DNA from: Tritonibacter litoralis
Lineage (GTDB): Bacteria > Pseudomonadota > Alphaproteobacteria > Rhodobacterales > Rhodobacteraceae
DNA: 64,000 bases
Assembly (NCBI RefSeq): GCF_009496005.1
Contig: NZ_WIBF01000008.1
Location: forward strand, 1-64,000
Direction of reading: 5' to 3'
In this document: positions 27,980 through 36,993 of the stretch, piece after piece
Layout of the letters: each line of letters begins with the position of its first letter
Numbering within the stretch: the first letter of the stretch is position 1
Program-made: the position numbers and the translations under genes
The notes under the pieces: model-generated
The model's database searches: none
What the model saw: the letters and a program-made list of their open reading frames with translations, nothing else
What the model was told of the DNA's origin: nothing

Positions 27980-29215
27980 ATGTTTAAACAAGTCTCCCTC
28001 TCTGATGTAGATCAGCTGCCGCGGTGGCGTCAGCCGGTTGTGCTGCTGTTTTTGATGGCTTTGGCCATGCCCTTGGCCTTTAACGCCTGGCTTGCGCTCT
28101 TGAACAACTTTGTCATCGAAGTGGCGCAGTTTGATGGGCGCGATATCGGTCTGTTGCATACCGTGCGGGAGATCCCGGGCTTTTTGGCGATCGGGGTGAT
28201 TTTTATCATCCTCTTCATGCGCGAACAGATCCTGGCGGTGCTCTCATTGCTGCTGTTGGGGGCCGCGACGGCGGTGACAGCCTGGTTCCCCTCGATGGGC
28301 GGCATTTTGATGATCACGCTCCTGTCGTCGATTGGCTTTCATTACTATGAGACGGTGAACCAATCGCTGCAGTTGCAGTGGCTCAGCAAGGAGCGCGCAC
28401 CGCAGGTGTTGGGGTGGTTATTGTCGGCAGGATCGGTTGCCACACTGGTGGTCTATCTGGCAATTGAACGGCTGTGGAAGCCGATGGACCTGAGTTATGA
28501 CATTGTTTACATGGCAGCAGGCGGGGCAACCGTGCTGCTGACGCTGTTCTGTCTTTTTGCTTTTCCGCAGTTTGAAGCCCCCACACCGCAGACCAAGAAG
28601 CTGATCCTGCGCAAACGCTATTGGCTTTATTATGCGCTGCAGTTCATGGCAGGCGCGCGGCGGCAGATCTTTGTGGTTTTTGCAGGCTTCATGATGGTGG
28701 AGAAATTCGGGTTCGAAGTGCATGAAATCACGCGCCTCTATCTGATCAACCTGATTATCAATATCGTGGCTGCGCCGATGCTGGGGAAACTGGTGTCCAA
28801 ATTTGGCGAACGGCGGACGTTAATTGTTGAATACGCGGGCCTTGCCATCGTCTTTGCGGCTTATGGTGGGGTCTATTGGTTTGGCTGGGGCGTATTGGTT
28901 GCAGCGTTCCTTTATGTTGTGGATCACATCTTCTTTGCCATGGCGCTGGCGTTGAAGACTTATTTCCAGAAGATCGCGGATCCGGCCGATATTGCGCCTA
29001 CTGCCGCGGTGGCCTTTACCATCAACCACATTGCGGCTGTGGCGCTGCCGGTGCCTTTGGGGATCCTGTGGGTCTTTGCGCCCGGCTGGGTCTTTGCCTT
29101 GGCTGCGGGGATGGCGCTGGTCTCTTTGTCGCTGGCTTTGTTGATCCCGCGTCACCCGGAACCGGGCAATGAGACCGTTTTTGCCATGTGGCAGCGCACG
29201 GCCCCTGCGGAATAA
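27980..29215 (+). CDS. MFS-type transporter
   Basis: The 411-residue protein has about twelve hydrophobic segments in two halves, with a basic loop (K-K-L-I-L-R-K-R-Y-W) between them near residue 205. The conserved loop after TM8 reads V-S-K-F-G-E-R-R-T. This fits the major facilitator superfamily. No substrate motif is recognised and no neighbour hints at one. GGGGGAG precedes the ATG. A hairpin lies between it and prmA. Confidence 0.85.
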   Translation: MFKQVSLSDVDQLPRWRQPVVLLFLMALAMPLAFNAWLALLNNFVIEVAQFDGRDIGLLHTVREIPGFLAIGVIFIILFMREQILAVLSLLLLGAATAVTAWFPSMGGILMITLLSSIGFHYYETVNQSLQLQWLSKERAPQVLGWLLSAGSVATLVVYLAIERLWKPMDLSYDIVYMAAGGATVLLTLFCLFAFPQFEAPTPQTKKLILRKRYWLYYALQFMAGARRQIFVVFAGFMMVEKFGFEVHEITRLYLINLIINIVAAPMLGKLVSKFGERRTLIVEYAGLAIVFAAYGGVYWFGWGVLVAAFLYVVDHIFFAMALALKTYFQKIADPADIAPTAAVAFTINHIAAVALPVPLGILWVFAPGWVFALAAGMALVSLSLALLIPRHPEPGNETVFAMWQRTAPAE

Positions 29216-29231
29216 GGCAAATCCGCTTGAC

Positions 29232-29269
29232 CTCTGCCCCGCTGCGTCCTAGGCGCGGGGGCAGAGTTT
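29232..29269 (+). terminator. hairpin between the MFS gene and prmA
   Basis: CTCTGCCCCGC (29232-29242) pairs with GCGGGGGCAGAG (29255-29266, one bulged G) and is followed by TTTC. It may terminate the MFS transcript or lie in the prmA leader, since AGGAG for prmA follows immediately. Confidence 0.5.
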
Positions 29270-29282
29270 CAGGAGATCCGCC

Positions 29283-30149
29283 ATGCCTACTTTTACTGCC
29301 CTGACCACATTGACCGGAAAAGCCCAGGCCGAGGCGCTGGGGGATGCGATGGAAACATTGACCCCGGAACCCACGGGCGTGGGCGTGTTTGAGGTCGAAG
29401 ATGGGTCGGGCCTGTGGGAAGTGGGCGGTTACTTTATCGAGGCCCCGGATCAAGCGGGTCTGGCTCTGTTGGCGACCATTCACGGCGCAAAACCCTTTGC
29501 CGTATCTGAACTGCCGGAAACCGATTGGGTCGCGCATGTCAAACGCGAGCTGCAGCCGGTCGAGGCGGGGCGGTTCTTTGTTTATGGCAGCCATGACGCG
29601 GACCGGGTGCCCGCGGGCAGTGTGCCCCTGTTGATCGAAGCGGCGATGGCCTTTGGCACCGGCCATCACGGGACCACCTTGGGTTGCCTTCTGGCGCTGG
29701 ATCATCTGGTCAGCGAGGGGTTCGCGGGCAAGAAAGTGGCCGACATCGGTTGTGGCACGGCTGTTCTGGCCATGGCTGCCGCGCGGGTCTGGGACGGTGA
29801 ATTTATCGCATCCGACATTGACGAAGTTGCGGTGGAAGTGGCGATTGCCAACCTCAAAGCCAATGATATGGATGGTGCGGTCCAATGTGTGGAGGCCGCA
29901 GGGTTTGACCATCCGGATCTGGCCGCCAAAGCGCCCTTTGACCTAATCTTTGCAAATATCCTCAAAGGGCCGCTGGTGGCGCTGTCTCCGGATGTTTCGG
30001 CGCATCTGCGCCAAGGTGGTTATGCGATTCTCTCCGGGATTCTTAACGAACAGGCCGATGAGGTGATCGAGGTTTATTCTCAGAATAGAATTAATCTTGT
30101 GAAGCGCGATGTGATTGGTGAATGGACGACGCTGCTTTTGCAGAAGTAA
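29283..30149 (+). CDS. prmA: ribosomal protein L11 methyltransferase
   Basis: PrmA trimethylates ribosomal protein L11 using S-adenosylmethionine. The 288-residue protein has an N-terminal L11-binding domain, a linker, and a Rossmann methyltransferase domain with A-F-G-T-G-H-H-G-T-T, the SAM loop D-I-G-C-G-T-A-V-L-A and the catalytic-site block F-A-N-I-L. AGGAG lies upstream of the ATG. Confidence 0.93.
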   Translation: MPTFTALTTLTGKAQAEALGDAMETLTPEPTGVGVFEVEDGSGLWEVGGYFIEAPDQAGLALLATIHGAKPFAVSELPETDWVAHVKRELQPVEAGRFFVYGSHDADRVPAGSVPLLIEAAMAFGTGHHGTTLGCLLALDHLVSEGFAGKKVADIGCGTAVLAMAAARVWDGEFIASDIDEVAVEVAIANLKANDMDGAVQCVEAAGFDHPDLAAKAPFDLIFANILKGPLVALSPDVSAHLRQGGYAILSGILNEQADEVIEVYSQNRINLVKRDVIGEWTTLLLQK

Positions 30150-30258
30150 GGCCGTTTGAACCTAATTCGCTCCGAATTTTAACAAACTTTGGTATAGTCG
30201 CTTAACCGTTAGAGATTTCGCACGTCACGTCCTTTGTGCGACAGGTTAGGAGGCAAAT

Positions 30259-30603
30259 ATGGGTGAACACATTGGTGAGTTCCGGTCCCGACTGTCCCGT
30301 CTGGAGCGTAAGTATAAAGGCATGAGCGCTGGCTATGATGCCAAGCTGCGCTCTGATGGGTTGATCGTGATTACCCCGCGCAAGGCCAAGCGTCGGGTTG
30401 CCTGGGTGCCAATGGCCGTGTTTCTGCTGGGCTTTGTCGTGTTCAAAGGCTTCCTGATGGTGTCTTTGGGGACGTCCAGCTATGACGAGCGTGTTGCGCG
30501 GTTACAAGATGGAACCGGGGTTGAACAGGTTGGGGCCTTTGTGATGCAGGCCGATCCGCTCAGCACTCTGGTCGCCAATAAGATGGGTACCGTGCTGCAA
30601 TAA
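30259..30603 (+). CDS. hypothetical single-pass membrane protein
   Basis: The 114-residue protein has a basic cytoplasmic N-terminus (R-L-S-R-L-E-R-K-Y-K), one transmembrane helix at about 50-70 (M-A-V-F-L-L-G-F-V-V-F) and a short outer domain with Y-D-E-R-V-A-R-L-Q. AGGAGG precedes the ATG, an unusually strong ribosome site. Function unknown. It ends before a bidirectional terminator shared with the DUF1127 gene. Confidence 0.7.
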   Translation: MGEHIGEFRSRLSRLERKYKGMSAGYDAKLRSDGLIVITPRKAKRRVAWVPMAVFLLGFVVFKGFLMVSLGTSSYDERVARLQDGTGVEQVGAFVMQADPLSTLVANKMGTVLQ

Positions 30604-30670
30604 GTTTACTTGAAGGAATTTGTCAAAAGTCTTTCATTTCGTGCATCGCAAAGTGCTGCACCACATTACA

Positions 30671-30711
30671 AAAACGCCGCCTCCCGGAGAAGCCGGGGGC
30701 GGCGTTTTGCA
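30671..30711. terminator. bidirectional terminator
   Basis: AAAACGCCGCC at 30671-30681 pairs with GGCGGCGTTTT near 30698-30708, with further GC pairs inside (CCCGG/CCGGG). The A and T tracts at the two ends allow termination from both convergent genes. Confidence 0.85.
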
Positions 30712-30747
30712 TATCGGTTGCATCGATTTGGGGATCGATCTGCGGGC

Positions 30748-30966
30748 TTAAAACGGGCTGCGGTGACGACCGATGCGGTCGATGTCGCATCGGGTCAGAC
30801 CGATATCGTCCAGCTCGCGTTCGTTCATTGCCAACAACTGCTGGCGCGACAACGCGTCTTTGCGCACTGCAAGAATCCAATGCGCAATACCGCGGGCGGC
30901 GGTTGCCAGAACAGTGAGTGGTCCCGCAGGGCCACGGGTCGAGGAGGCATAATTCAAGGCTGCCAT
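30748..30966 (-). CDS. DUF1127 domain small protein
   Basis: From ATG 30966 (AAAGGA upstream) the protein has 72 residues. Its C-terminal half, L-L-A-M-N-E-R-E-L-D-D-I-G-L-T-R-C-D-I, is the arginine-rich DUF1127 (YjiS-like) motif. In Rhodobacter and other alphaproteobacteria such short proteins bind RNA and affect RNA turnover or stress responses. Whether this one does so is inference. An upstream in-frame start (31005) lacks support. Confidence 0.85.
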   Translation of the reverse strand: MAALNYASSTRGPAGPLTVLATAARGIAHWILAVRKDALSRQQLLAMNERELDDIGLTRCDIDRIGRHRSPF

Positions 30967-31139
30967 TGCCGTGTCCTTTCTTGTCCGTCGCGCCGTGAGT
31001 GTCATCGCGACGTCATAAAAACGTTACAAATTCAGATCGGCCGGAGATAAGGACGATTATGGGTTTGAACAAGCGGTAGAAATGTCATGTCTCCTATGAT
31101 CACTGTGCATGTCTCTGGAGGCTGGTGCGGCAAAAGCAA

Positions 31140-31169
31140 TTGGACATGTTCTCTTTTTGTGCTTATCGT
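31140..31169 (+). promoter_or_regulatory. ruvC promoter with LexA-like box
   Basis: TTGGAC (31140-31145) and TTATCG/TATCGT (31163-31169) form a -35/-10 pair. The spacer holds GTTC-N7-GTGC (31148-31162), one base from the alphaproteobacterial LexA site GTTC-N7-GTTC. Position inside the promoter suggests SOS repression of ruvCAB. Confidence 0.5.
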
Positions 31170-31205
31170 AGGACAACAAAAACAAACATATAAGGCCGGG
31201 CAGAG

Positions 31206-31703
31206 ATGCGGATATTGGGCATTGATCCGGGGTTGCGCACCCTGGGGTGGGGTGTGATCACCGCACAAGGGACACGTTTGAGCCATGTGGCCAACGGGTT
31301 GTGCCATTCGGACGGCGATGACCTTGGGGAACGCCTGCTGTCCCTGCATAACCAGGTGAGCGAAGTTATCGATGCGTTCCAACCGGATCAGGCTGCAATT
31401 GAACAGACCTTTGTGAACAAAGATGGCGCGGGTACGCTCAAGCTGGGGCAGGCGCGGGGCGTGGCTTTGTTGACGCTGGCCAAGGCGGGTTTGCCCGTTG
31501 GGGAATATGCACCAAACCGGGTCAAAAAGACGGTTGTGGGCGTGGGCCATGCGGAAAAGGAGCAGGTTTTGCATATGGTAAAACTGCAATTGCCGGGCTG
31601 TGCGCCCAAAGGGGCGGATGCTGCGGATGCGCTGGCGATTGCGATTTGCCATGCCTACTATGGCGGCACCCAGCAACGACAATTGAAAGAGGTGCGCGCA
31701 TGA
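31206..31703 (+). CDS. ruvC: Holliday junction resolvase RuvC
   Basis: RuvC cuts Holliday junctions in a RuvAB complex. The 165-residue product begins [10 protein letters not shown] with the first catalytic aspartate, has the glutamate in A-A-I-E-Q-T-F, and the C-terminal acidic pair in G-A-D-A-A-D-A-L-A. The stop overlaps the ruvA start (ATGA). A LexA-like site lies upstream. Confidence 0.95.
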   Translation: MRILGIDPGLRTLGWGVITAQGTRLSHVANGLCHSDGDDLGERLLSLHNQVSEVIDAFQPDQAAIEQTFVNKDGAGTLKLGQARGVALLTLAKAGLPVGEYAPNRVKKTVVGVGHAEKEQVLHMVKLQLPGCAPKGADAADALAIAICHAYYGGTQQRQLKEVRA

Positions 31704-32389
31704 TTGGCAAGCTGACAGGGCGGCTGGACTACAAGGCGCTGGACCACGTTCTGATCGACGTGCGCGGTGTTGGATACATCGTCTTTTGCTCGGATCGGAC
31801 TCTGGCCAGCCTGCCGCCGGTGGGCGAGGCCGTGGCGCTTTACACTGATATGGTGGTGCGCGAGGATCTGATGCAGCTTTATGGTTTCCCGTCGCTGGTG
31901 GAAAAGGAATGGCACCGGCTGTTGACTTCGGTCCAGGGGGTGGGGGCCAAGGTGTCATTGGCGATCCTGGGCACATTGGGGCCAGACGGGGTGAGCCGGG
32001 CAATCGCCTTGGGCGACTGGGCCAGTGTAAAAGCCGCCAAAGGGGTCGGTCCCAAAACGGCGCAGCGGATTGTGCTGGACCTCAAGGATAAAGCACCCGG
32101 TGTGATGGCCATGGGTGGCACGGTCACCGAAGCAATGGAGGGGGTGGACCTGGAGGTGGTGGATCCCGCCGATACCGTGGCCGCGCCGAAGAAACGCAAA
32201 GCTGCCAAGCCCAAAGCCCCCACTGGGGCGGCCGCAGCTTCGGCCGGCGCGCTGTCTGCTTTGGGCAATCTGGGGTATGGCCCGTCTGAGGCGGCAGCGG
32301 CCGTGGCGGAGGCTGCCGGTGACAATCCTGATGCGGATGAGCCGGGTTTGATCCGGGCTGCATTGAAGCTTTTGGCGCCAAAGGGATAA
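31700..32389 (+). CDS. ruvA: Holliday junction branch migration protein RuvA
   Basis: RuvA binds the four-way junction and loads RuvB. The 229-residue protein begins [10 protein letters not shown] and has the helix-hairpin-helix pairs V-Q-G-V-G-A-K and [11 protein letters not shown]. The acidic pin and linker follow, then a C-terminal domain (N-L-G-Y-G-P-S-E-A) that contacts RuvB. An Ala/Lys/Pro linker of about 40 residues makes it longer than the roughly 203 of E. coli. It is coupled to ruvC. Confidence 0.95.
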   Translation: MIGKLTGRLDYKALDHVLIDVRGVGYIVFCSDRTLASLPPVGEAVALYTDMVVREDLMQLYGFPSLVEKEWHRLLTSVQGVGAKVSLAILGTLGPDGVSRAIALGDWASVKAAKGVGPKTAQRIVLDLKDKAPGVMAMGGTVTEAMEGVDLEVVDPADTVAAPKKRKAAKPKAPTGAAAASAGALSALGNLGYGPSEAAAAVAEAAGDNPDADEPGLIRAALKLLAPKG

Positions 32390-32395
32390 CCAGCC

Positions 32396-33430
32396 ATGAT
32401 TGATGCAGATCCCACATTGCGCGCCGCACCCTTGCCCGAAGATGGCGCGGTGGAGGCAGACCGCGCGTTGCGCCCCCAAGGTCTGGGGGAGTTTATTGGC
32501 CAGGCAGAGGCACGCGCGAACCTGCGTGTGTTTATTCAATCCGCCCGGCAGCGCGGGGAGGCGATGGATCACACGCTCTTTCATGGGCCGCCGGGTCTGG
32601 GGAAAACCACGCTGGCGCAGATCGTCGCGCGTGAGCTGGGGGTGAATTTCCGCATGACCTCGGGCCCGGTCTTGGCCAAGGCTGGCGATCTGGCGGCGAT
32701 CTTGACCAACCTGGAAGCACGGGATGTCCTGTTCATCGATGAGATCCATCGCCTCAACCCGGCGGTTGAGGAGGTGCTCTATCCAGCGATGGAGGATTTT
32801 GAGCTGGATCTGGTGATTGGCGAAGGGCCGGCGGCGCGCACGGTGCGGATCGAGTTGCAACCCTTTACACTGGTCGGTGCGACCACGCGGATGGGCCTGT
32901 TGACGACACCTTTACGTGACCGCTTTGGCATTCCCACGCGGCTGCAGTTTTATACGGTGGATGAGCTGTTTGAGATCGTCAGCCGCAATGCGCGAAAATT
33001 GGGCGCGCCTGCAGATGATGCCGGTGCTCGAGAGATCGCGCGGCGCGCGCGCGGCACCCCAAGGATCGCAGGCCGGCTGTTGCGCCGCGTGGTGGACTTT
33101 GCGGTTGTCGAGGGCGATGGGAGGATCACCCAGGCGCTGGCCGATGGGGCTTTAACCCGGTTGGGGGTGGATAAGCTCGGGCTGGATGGGGCAGACCGGC
33201 GGTATCTGAAACTGATCGCCGAGAATTACGGTGGTGGACCTGTGGGGATTGAGACCCTGTCAGCGGCCCTATCAGAGAGCCGCGATGCGCTGGAGGAGGT
33301 GATAGAGCCTTATCTGTTGCAGCAAGGTTTGATCCAGCGTACCCCGCGAGGGCGGATGTTGGCGCAAAAGGCCTGGATGCATTTGGGGATCGCACCGCCA
33401 AAGTCGCAAAGCGATTTGTTTTCCGGGTAG
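32396..33430 (+). CDS. ruvB: Holliday junction branch migration helicase RuvB
   Basis: RuvB is the AAA+ motor of branch migration. The 344-residue protein has Walker [11 protein letters not shown], the Walker B D-E-I-H-R-L, the sensor block G-A-T-T-R-M-G and the winged-helix C-terminus with T-P-R-G-R. It follows ruvA by six bases. Confidence 0.96.
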   Translation: MIDADPTLRAAPLPEDGAVEADRALRPQGLGEFIGQAEARANLRVFIQSARQRGEAMDHTLFHGPPGLGKTTLAQIVARELGVNFRMTSGPVLAKAGDLAAILTNLEARDVLFIDEIHRLNPAVEEVLYPAMEDFELDLVIGEGPAARTVRIELQPFTLVGATTRMGLLTTPLRDRFGIPTRLQFYTVDELFEIVSRNARKLGAPADDAGAREIARRARGTPRIAGRLLRRVVDFAVVEGDGRITQALADGALTRLGVDKLGLDGADRRYLKLIAENYGGGPVGIETLSAALSESRDALEEVIEPYLLQQGLIQRTPRGRMLAQKAWMHLGIAPPKSQSDLFSG

Positions 33431-33438
33431 GGTTTGAA

Positions 33439-33744
33439 ATGGGTAATTTGGAAGAGCTGTCTGAGGTGGCGCAGAAAGTGTCGGATGTATATGCGGCGCG
33501 CTTTGAGATTGAGCGTGATGCGGTCTGGCATTTGGCCAAGCTTGGCGAGGAGCTGGGGGAATTGCAGGCTGCCTATCTAAAGCTCAAGGGACAGGGTCGA
33601 AGCGAGGCTGCGCCCGACGAATTGCGCAGGGCGCTGGAGGATGAAGTTGCGGATTTGTTTGCCCAGATTTTGCTATTTGCCCGGTGGGAGGACATTGATG
33701 TTTCGCAGGCGGTCATGCGTAAATGGGGCCAGTACTTAGAGTAG
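33439..33744 (+). CDS. MazG-like nucleotide pyrophosphohydrolase family protein
   Basis: The 101-residue protein is all-helical with the paired acidic motifs of the MazG/HisE/dUTPase-type superfamily: E-E-L-G-E-L (about 37-42) and E-D-E-V-A-D-L-F (about 70-77), which bind magnesium. Such enzymes hydrolyse non-canonical NTPs to NMPs. It follows ruvB by eight bases, so it probably shares that transcript and could link nucleotide clean-up to repair. Substrate unknown. Confidence 0.75.
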   Translation: MGNLEELSEVAQKVSDVYAARFEIERDAVWHLAKLGEELGELQAAYLKLKGQGRSEAAPDELRRALEDEVADLFAQILLFARWEDIDVSQAVMRKWGQYLE

Positions 33745-33766
33745 TTTGTACCCTTGGTGACGAGCT

Positions 33767-33946
33767 CTCCCGCCCGTCGGGGATCATCTTTGGATGATCT
33801 CCTCCCGTTGGGCCAGGCGCCGCGCCTGCGGCGCGGCGGGGCGTTTGCCGCACCATTGGCGCAGAGACGCAACCGCGCCGCGTTAGCGGCGCTTGGCCCA
33901 ACGCTTCTGCGGGTCCGGCGCAGCCGGGCATGGGGAAGGGGCGGGA
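33767..33946 (+). repeat. mosaic intergenic palindromic repeat, copy A
   Basis: The element runs from CTCCCGCCCGTCG (33767-33779) to GGGCGGGAG (33938-33946), so its ends are inverted. Inside are a GATCATC/GATGATC hairpin (33783-33799), the box CTCCCGTTGGGCC (33802-33814), and GC-rich hairpins such as GGCGCCGCGCC with GGCGCGGC. Copy B at 50705-50865 on the other strand has the same boxes with different hairpin arms. This fills the 301-bp gap between the MazG-like gene and the next gene, where no coding frame is supported. Confidence 0.75.
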
Positions 33947-34045
33947 GTATTTGCGGTACCTCTCTTTGTTCACCCCTTGCAGGTTTGCAAGGTGCCGTGC
34001 ATAGACAACAGCCAGTTTTGCCCGACCCCAATGGAGCCATAGCCC

Positions 34046-34711
34046 GTGACACCCAATTATAGCCCGGACCAGATCGAACAGCTGTTCACCCGCGCGGATG
34101 GATCATACGCCTTTGCCCGCTGGGGGCGGCCTATTGCACCGATTGTCTTTGGGGTTGAGGATGAAACCCTTGTCACCGTGAAAGGCGCGTTTGAGGCGGT
34201 GGCAACCCTTGCCGGGCATCAGATGGCTGAGACGGATCCTGAGCTGGGCGCAAACCTGATGGTGTTTTTCTTCCGCGACTGGCAGGAATTGCTGGAGGTG
34301 CCGGACCTGGGGCGGATGATCCCGGATCTTGGTCCGTTGGTCGCGCGTTTATCGGCCGCCAAGGCCAGCCAATATCGGGCCTTTCGCTTTGATGACCAGG
34401 GCGCGATCCAGGCGGCTTTTGTCTTTCTTTGTATGAACAGTGACCTGGCTAAAATCCCGGCAGAAACGTTGGCGTTGACCCAAGCTGTGCAAACCATTGT
34501 GATGTGGGGCGATCAGGCCTTTGCCGATATGTCTCCGTTGGCGGTGTTGCCCGAAACAGGTGCCACCATCCTGCGGCCCGAGATTGCTGGCGTGATTGCC
34601 GCAGCCTATGATCGGATGATGCCGCCTGCCGCCGATGACAAGAGCCATGCGCTGCGGCTGTTCGCCCGGCTGCAAGCCCCGGTCAAGGTGGAACCAAGCG
34701 AAGGGGAGTAG
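34046..34711 (+). CDS. hypothetical cytoplasmic protein
   Basis: The 221-residue product starts at GTG with GGAG nine bases upstream. It has no signal peptide or membrane helix and I cannot assign a family. The regular alternation of strands (A-P-I-V-F-G-V, N-L-M-V-F-F-F, A-A-F-V-F-L-C) and helices suggests an alpha/beta fold. It ends eight bases before thpR and is probably co-transcribed with it. Function unknown. Confidence 0.7.
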   Translation: MTPNYSPDQIEQLFTRADGSYAFARWGRPIAPIVFGVEDETLVTVKGAFEAVATLAGHQMAETDPELGANLMVFFFRDWQELLEVPDLGRMIPDLGPLVARLSAAKASQYRAFRFDDQGAIQAAFVFLCMNSDLAKIPAETLALTQAVQTIVMWGDQAFADMSPLAVLPETGATILRPEIAGVIAAAYDRMMPPAADDKSHALRLFARLQAPVKVEPSEGE

Positions 34712-34719
34712 CCTAAGCC

Positions 34720-35265
34720 ATGCGCGCCTTTGTCGGCCTGCCCTTGTCTGACACGGATCTTGACCAATGCGAACGGCTTCAGGGCGCACTGCGGATTGGG
34801 CGGCTTGTGGCGGCGGAGAACCTCCATCTGACGCTGGCCTTTTTGGACGACCAAGAGCCTGCAACGCTGGAAGCGCTGCATCATGAAATGGCGGAGATCG
34901 TCGCGCCTGAGCTGGCGCTCAGGGTTGACCATATTGATGTGATGGGAGGAAACAGCCCCCGCGTGTTATGCGCAATGGTTGCCGAAGACCCCACCTTGTC
35001 CGCCTTGCGGGACGCGGTTCGGCAGGCGGCACGGCGGGCTGAGATCGACTTGCCCCGAGAACGCTTTCGCCCGCATATGACCCTGGTGCGCTTTCCCCGT
35101 CGAATGGACATCGACGCGGATCAGCAGTTGGCGCGGTACCTGACGGATTGGGGGGCAACCAGTTGGTCGTTGCAGCCGATCACAGAGTTCACGCTTTACC
35201 AGTCAGTACTGTCCCCCGAGGGGCCAACTTATACACCTCTGGCGGAATATCCTTTGGGCGGATAA
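34720..35265 (+). CDS. thpR: RNA 2',3'-cyclic phosphodiesterase (2H family)
   Basis: The 181-residue protein has the two H-x-T-x motifs that define 2H phosphoesterases: H-L-T-L-A-F-L (about 40-46) and H-M-T-L-V-R-F (about 123-129). Members open cyclic phosphates or ligate RNA ends in vitro. The biological substrate is not settled. It sits between the hypothetical gene above and ybgC. Confidence 0.88.
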   Translation: MRAFVGLPLSDTDLDQCERLQGALRIGRLVAAENLHLTLAFLDDQEPATLEALHHEMAEIVAPELALRVDHIDVMGGNSPRVLCAMVAEDPTLSALRDAVRQAARRAEIDLPRERFRPHMTLVRFPRRMDIDADQQLARYLTDWGATSWSLQPITEFTLYQSVLSPEGPTYTPLAEYPLGG

Positions 35266-35290
35266 AACAGGCGCACCCAATTCAAGAGCG

Positions 35291-35695
35291 ATGCCCATGT
35301 CCCAAGACGCCCTTCACCAGTTTCCGATCCGTGTCTATTATGAGGACACCGATATGGGCGGAATTGTCTATCACGCGAATTTCCTGCGCTTTATCGAACG
35401 GGCCCGCAGCGATTGGGTGCGCGCCCTTGGGGTGGATCAAAATGCCATGCGCGCGGCCGGAGAGGTCTATGTGGTGCGGCGGGTCAATGCGGATTTTCTG
35501 GCCCCGGCCAAGTTCGACGAGGAACTGGTGGTCGAGACCCGACCGCAAGAGATCACCCCGGCGCGGCTGATCCTGAAACAAACCGTGAAGCGGGCTGAGA
35601 CGTCCTTGTTTGAGGCAGAGGTCACAATTGTGGCGCTTGCATTGGAAACAGGCCGCCCCACACGGCTTCCGGCAGAGATTCGCGCATTGCGGTAA
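35291..35695 (+). CDS. ybgC: Tol-Pal associated acyl-CoA thioesterase YbgC
   Basis: YbgC is a hotdog-fold acyl-CoA thioesterase usually encoded first in the tol cluster. The 134-residue protein has the signature Y-Y-E-D-T-D-M-G-G-I-V-Y-H-A-N-F, with the catalytic aspartate, and a following F-I-E-R-A-R. The start is ATG 35291 or 35297. tolQ begins about 105 bases downstream. Confidence 0.92.
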   Translation: MPMSQDALHQFPIRVYYEDTDMGGIVYHANFLRFIERARSDWVRALGVDQNAMRAAGEVYVVRRVNADFLAPAKFDEELVVETRPQEITPARLILKQTVKRAETSLFEAEVTIVALALETGRPTRLPAEIRALR

Positions 35696-35800
35696 CAAAT
35701 TTCGGCGCGGCCCTGCTGTGGATGGAATTTGCCATTGATCTGCGGTAGCCTGTGGCCAAATAAGGCCGAAAATATGGCCAACACAAGATAGAGCAGGTCT

Positions 35801-36493
35801 ATGGAACATTCTTTGGCGCTGGCACAGGAGATTGATTTCTCCATGTGGGGGCTGTTTGCGCGGGCAACCGTGACGGTGAAACTGGTGATGTTGATGCTGA
35901 TCGTGGCATCGATCTGGTCCTGGGGCATCATTATTCAGAAAATCATCACCTATCGCGCGGCCCGTGCCGAGGCGGCGCAGTTTGACTTGGCCTTTTGGTC
36001 GGGCAAGCCGCTGGATGGGTTGTTTGAGACCTTGGGAGCCAATCCGGCTGGGCGGTCTGAACGGATTTTTGCTGCGGGGATGAGCGAATGGCACCGCAGT
36101 CACCGGGACGATGGTGGGCTGATTGCGGGCGCGCAGGCGCGCATTGACCGCTCGATGGATGTGGCCATCGCCAAAGAGGTCGAAGAGTTGCAGGGTGGCC
36201 TGTCGGTTCTGGCCACTGTCGGCTCCACCGCGCCGTTTATCGGATTGTTTGGCACGGTCTGGGGCATCATGACCTCGTTTATCGAGATTGCTGAGCAGCA
36301 AAACACCAATCTGGCCGTTGTGGCCCCTGGCATTGCCGAGGCGCTGATGGCCACCGGCCTGGGGCTGTTGGCTGCGATCCCGGCGGTGATTTTCTACAAT
36401 AAGCTGAGCGCAGACAGTGATCGGATCATTGGCGGCTATGAAGCCTTTGCGGATGAGTTTGCGACCATCCTTAGCCGTCAGCTTGACAGCTGA
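35801..36493 (+). CDS. tolQ: TolQ inner-membrane motor protein
   Basis: TolQ forms the proton channel of the Tol-Pal complex that constricts the outer membrane during division. The 230-residue protein has three transmembrane helices (about 22-45, 135-160 and 175-195), with the A-T-V-G-S-T-A-P-F-I-G-L-F-G-T-V-W-G-I block and the MotA/TolQ/ExbB signature. It is the first of a tight tolQRAB set. Confidence 0.95.
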   Translation: MEHSLALAQEIDFSMWGLFARATVTVKLVMLMLIVASIWSWGIIIQKIITYRAARAEAAQFDLAFWSGKPLDGLFETLGANPAGRSERIFAAGMSEWHRSHRDDGGLIAGAQARIDRSMDVAIAKEVEELQGGLSVLATVGSTAPFIGLFGTVWGIMTSFIEIAEQQNTNLAVVAPGIAEALMATGLGLLAAIPAVIFYNKLSADSDRIIGGYEAFADEFATILSRQLDS

Positions 36494-36508
36494 GCCGGAG
36501 GGGAAACG

Positions 36509-36991
36509 ATGGGTGCAGCGGTTCAGGGCAAGTCAGAGGGCAACCGGCGGCGCGGGCGCAAACGCAGGCGGTCCCAAGCCATGGCGGAGATCAACGTTAC
36601 GCCATTTGTGGACGTCATGTTGGTTTTGTTGATCATCTTCATGGTGGCGGCACCGTTGATGACCGTGGGCGTGCCGGTGGAGCTGCCCAAAACCGCCGCT
36701 GGCGCGTTGCCCGGTGATGACGAGGAACCGCTGACGGTGACTATGACAGCCACCGGCGAGGTGCAGATCCAGACAACTCCGGTTGCGCGTGATGAACTGG
36801 TGGTGCGCTTACGGGCCATTGCGGCGGAACGCGAAAGCGACCGGATATTTTTACGGGCGGATGGCGCGATTGCCTATCAGGATGTGATGCAGGTGATGGG
36901 TGCGCTGAACGCAGGTGGATTTGCCAATGTGGGGCTGGTGACCGATACGGGCGGCCCTGCGCTTGATGGTGCGGATACGGCGGGTCAGTAA
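36509..36991 (+). CDS. tolR: TolR inner-membrane motor protein
   Basis: TolR pairs with TolQ. The 160-residue protein has a basic N-terminus, one membrane helix with the proton-relay aspartate in T-P-F-V-D-V-M-L-V-L-L, and a periplasmic ExbD/TolR domain ending near Y-Q-D-V-M-Q-V-M. It is followed two bases later by the GTG start of tolA. Confidence 0.95.
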   Translation: MGAAVQGKSEGNRRRGRKRRRSQAMAEINVTPFVDVMLVLLIIFMVAAPLMTVGVPVELPKTAAGALPGDDEEPLTVTMTATGEVQIQTTPVARDELVVRLRAIAAERESDRIFLRADGAIAYQDVMQVMGALNAGGFANVGLVTDTGGPALDGADTAGQ

Positions 36992-36993
36992 CG

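Noticed and set aside
33767-33946. The repeated GC-rich hairpins as a CRISPR array
   Set aside because: Repeats are not regularly spaced, spacers are not of uniform length, and no cas gene is present in the window.
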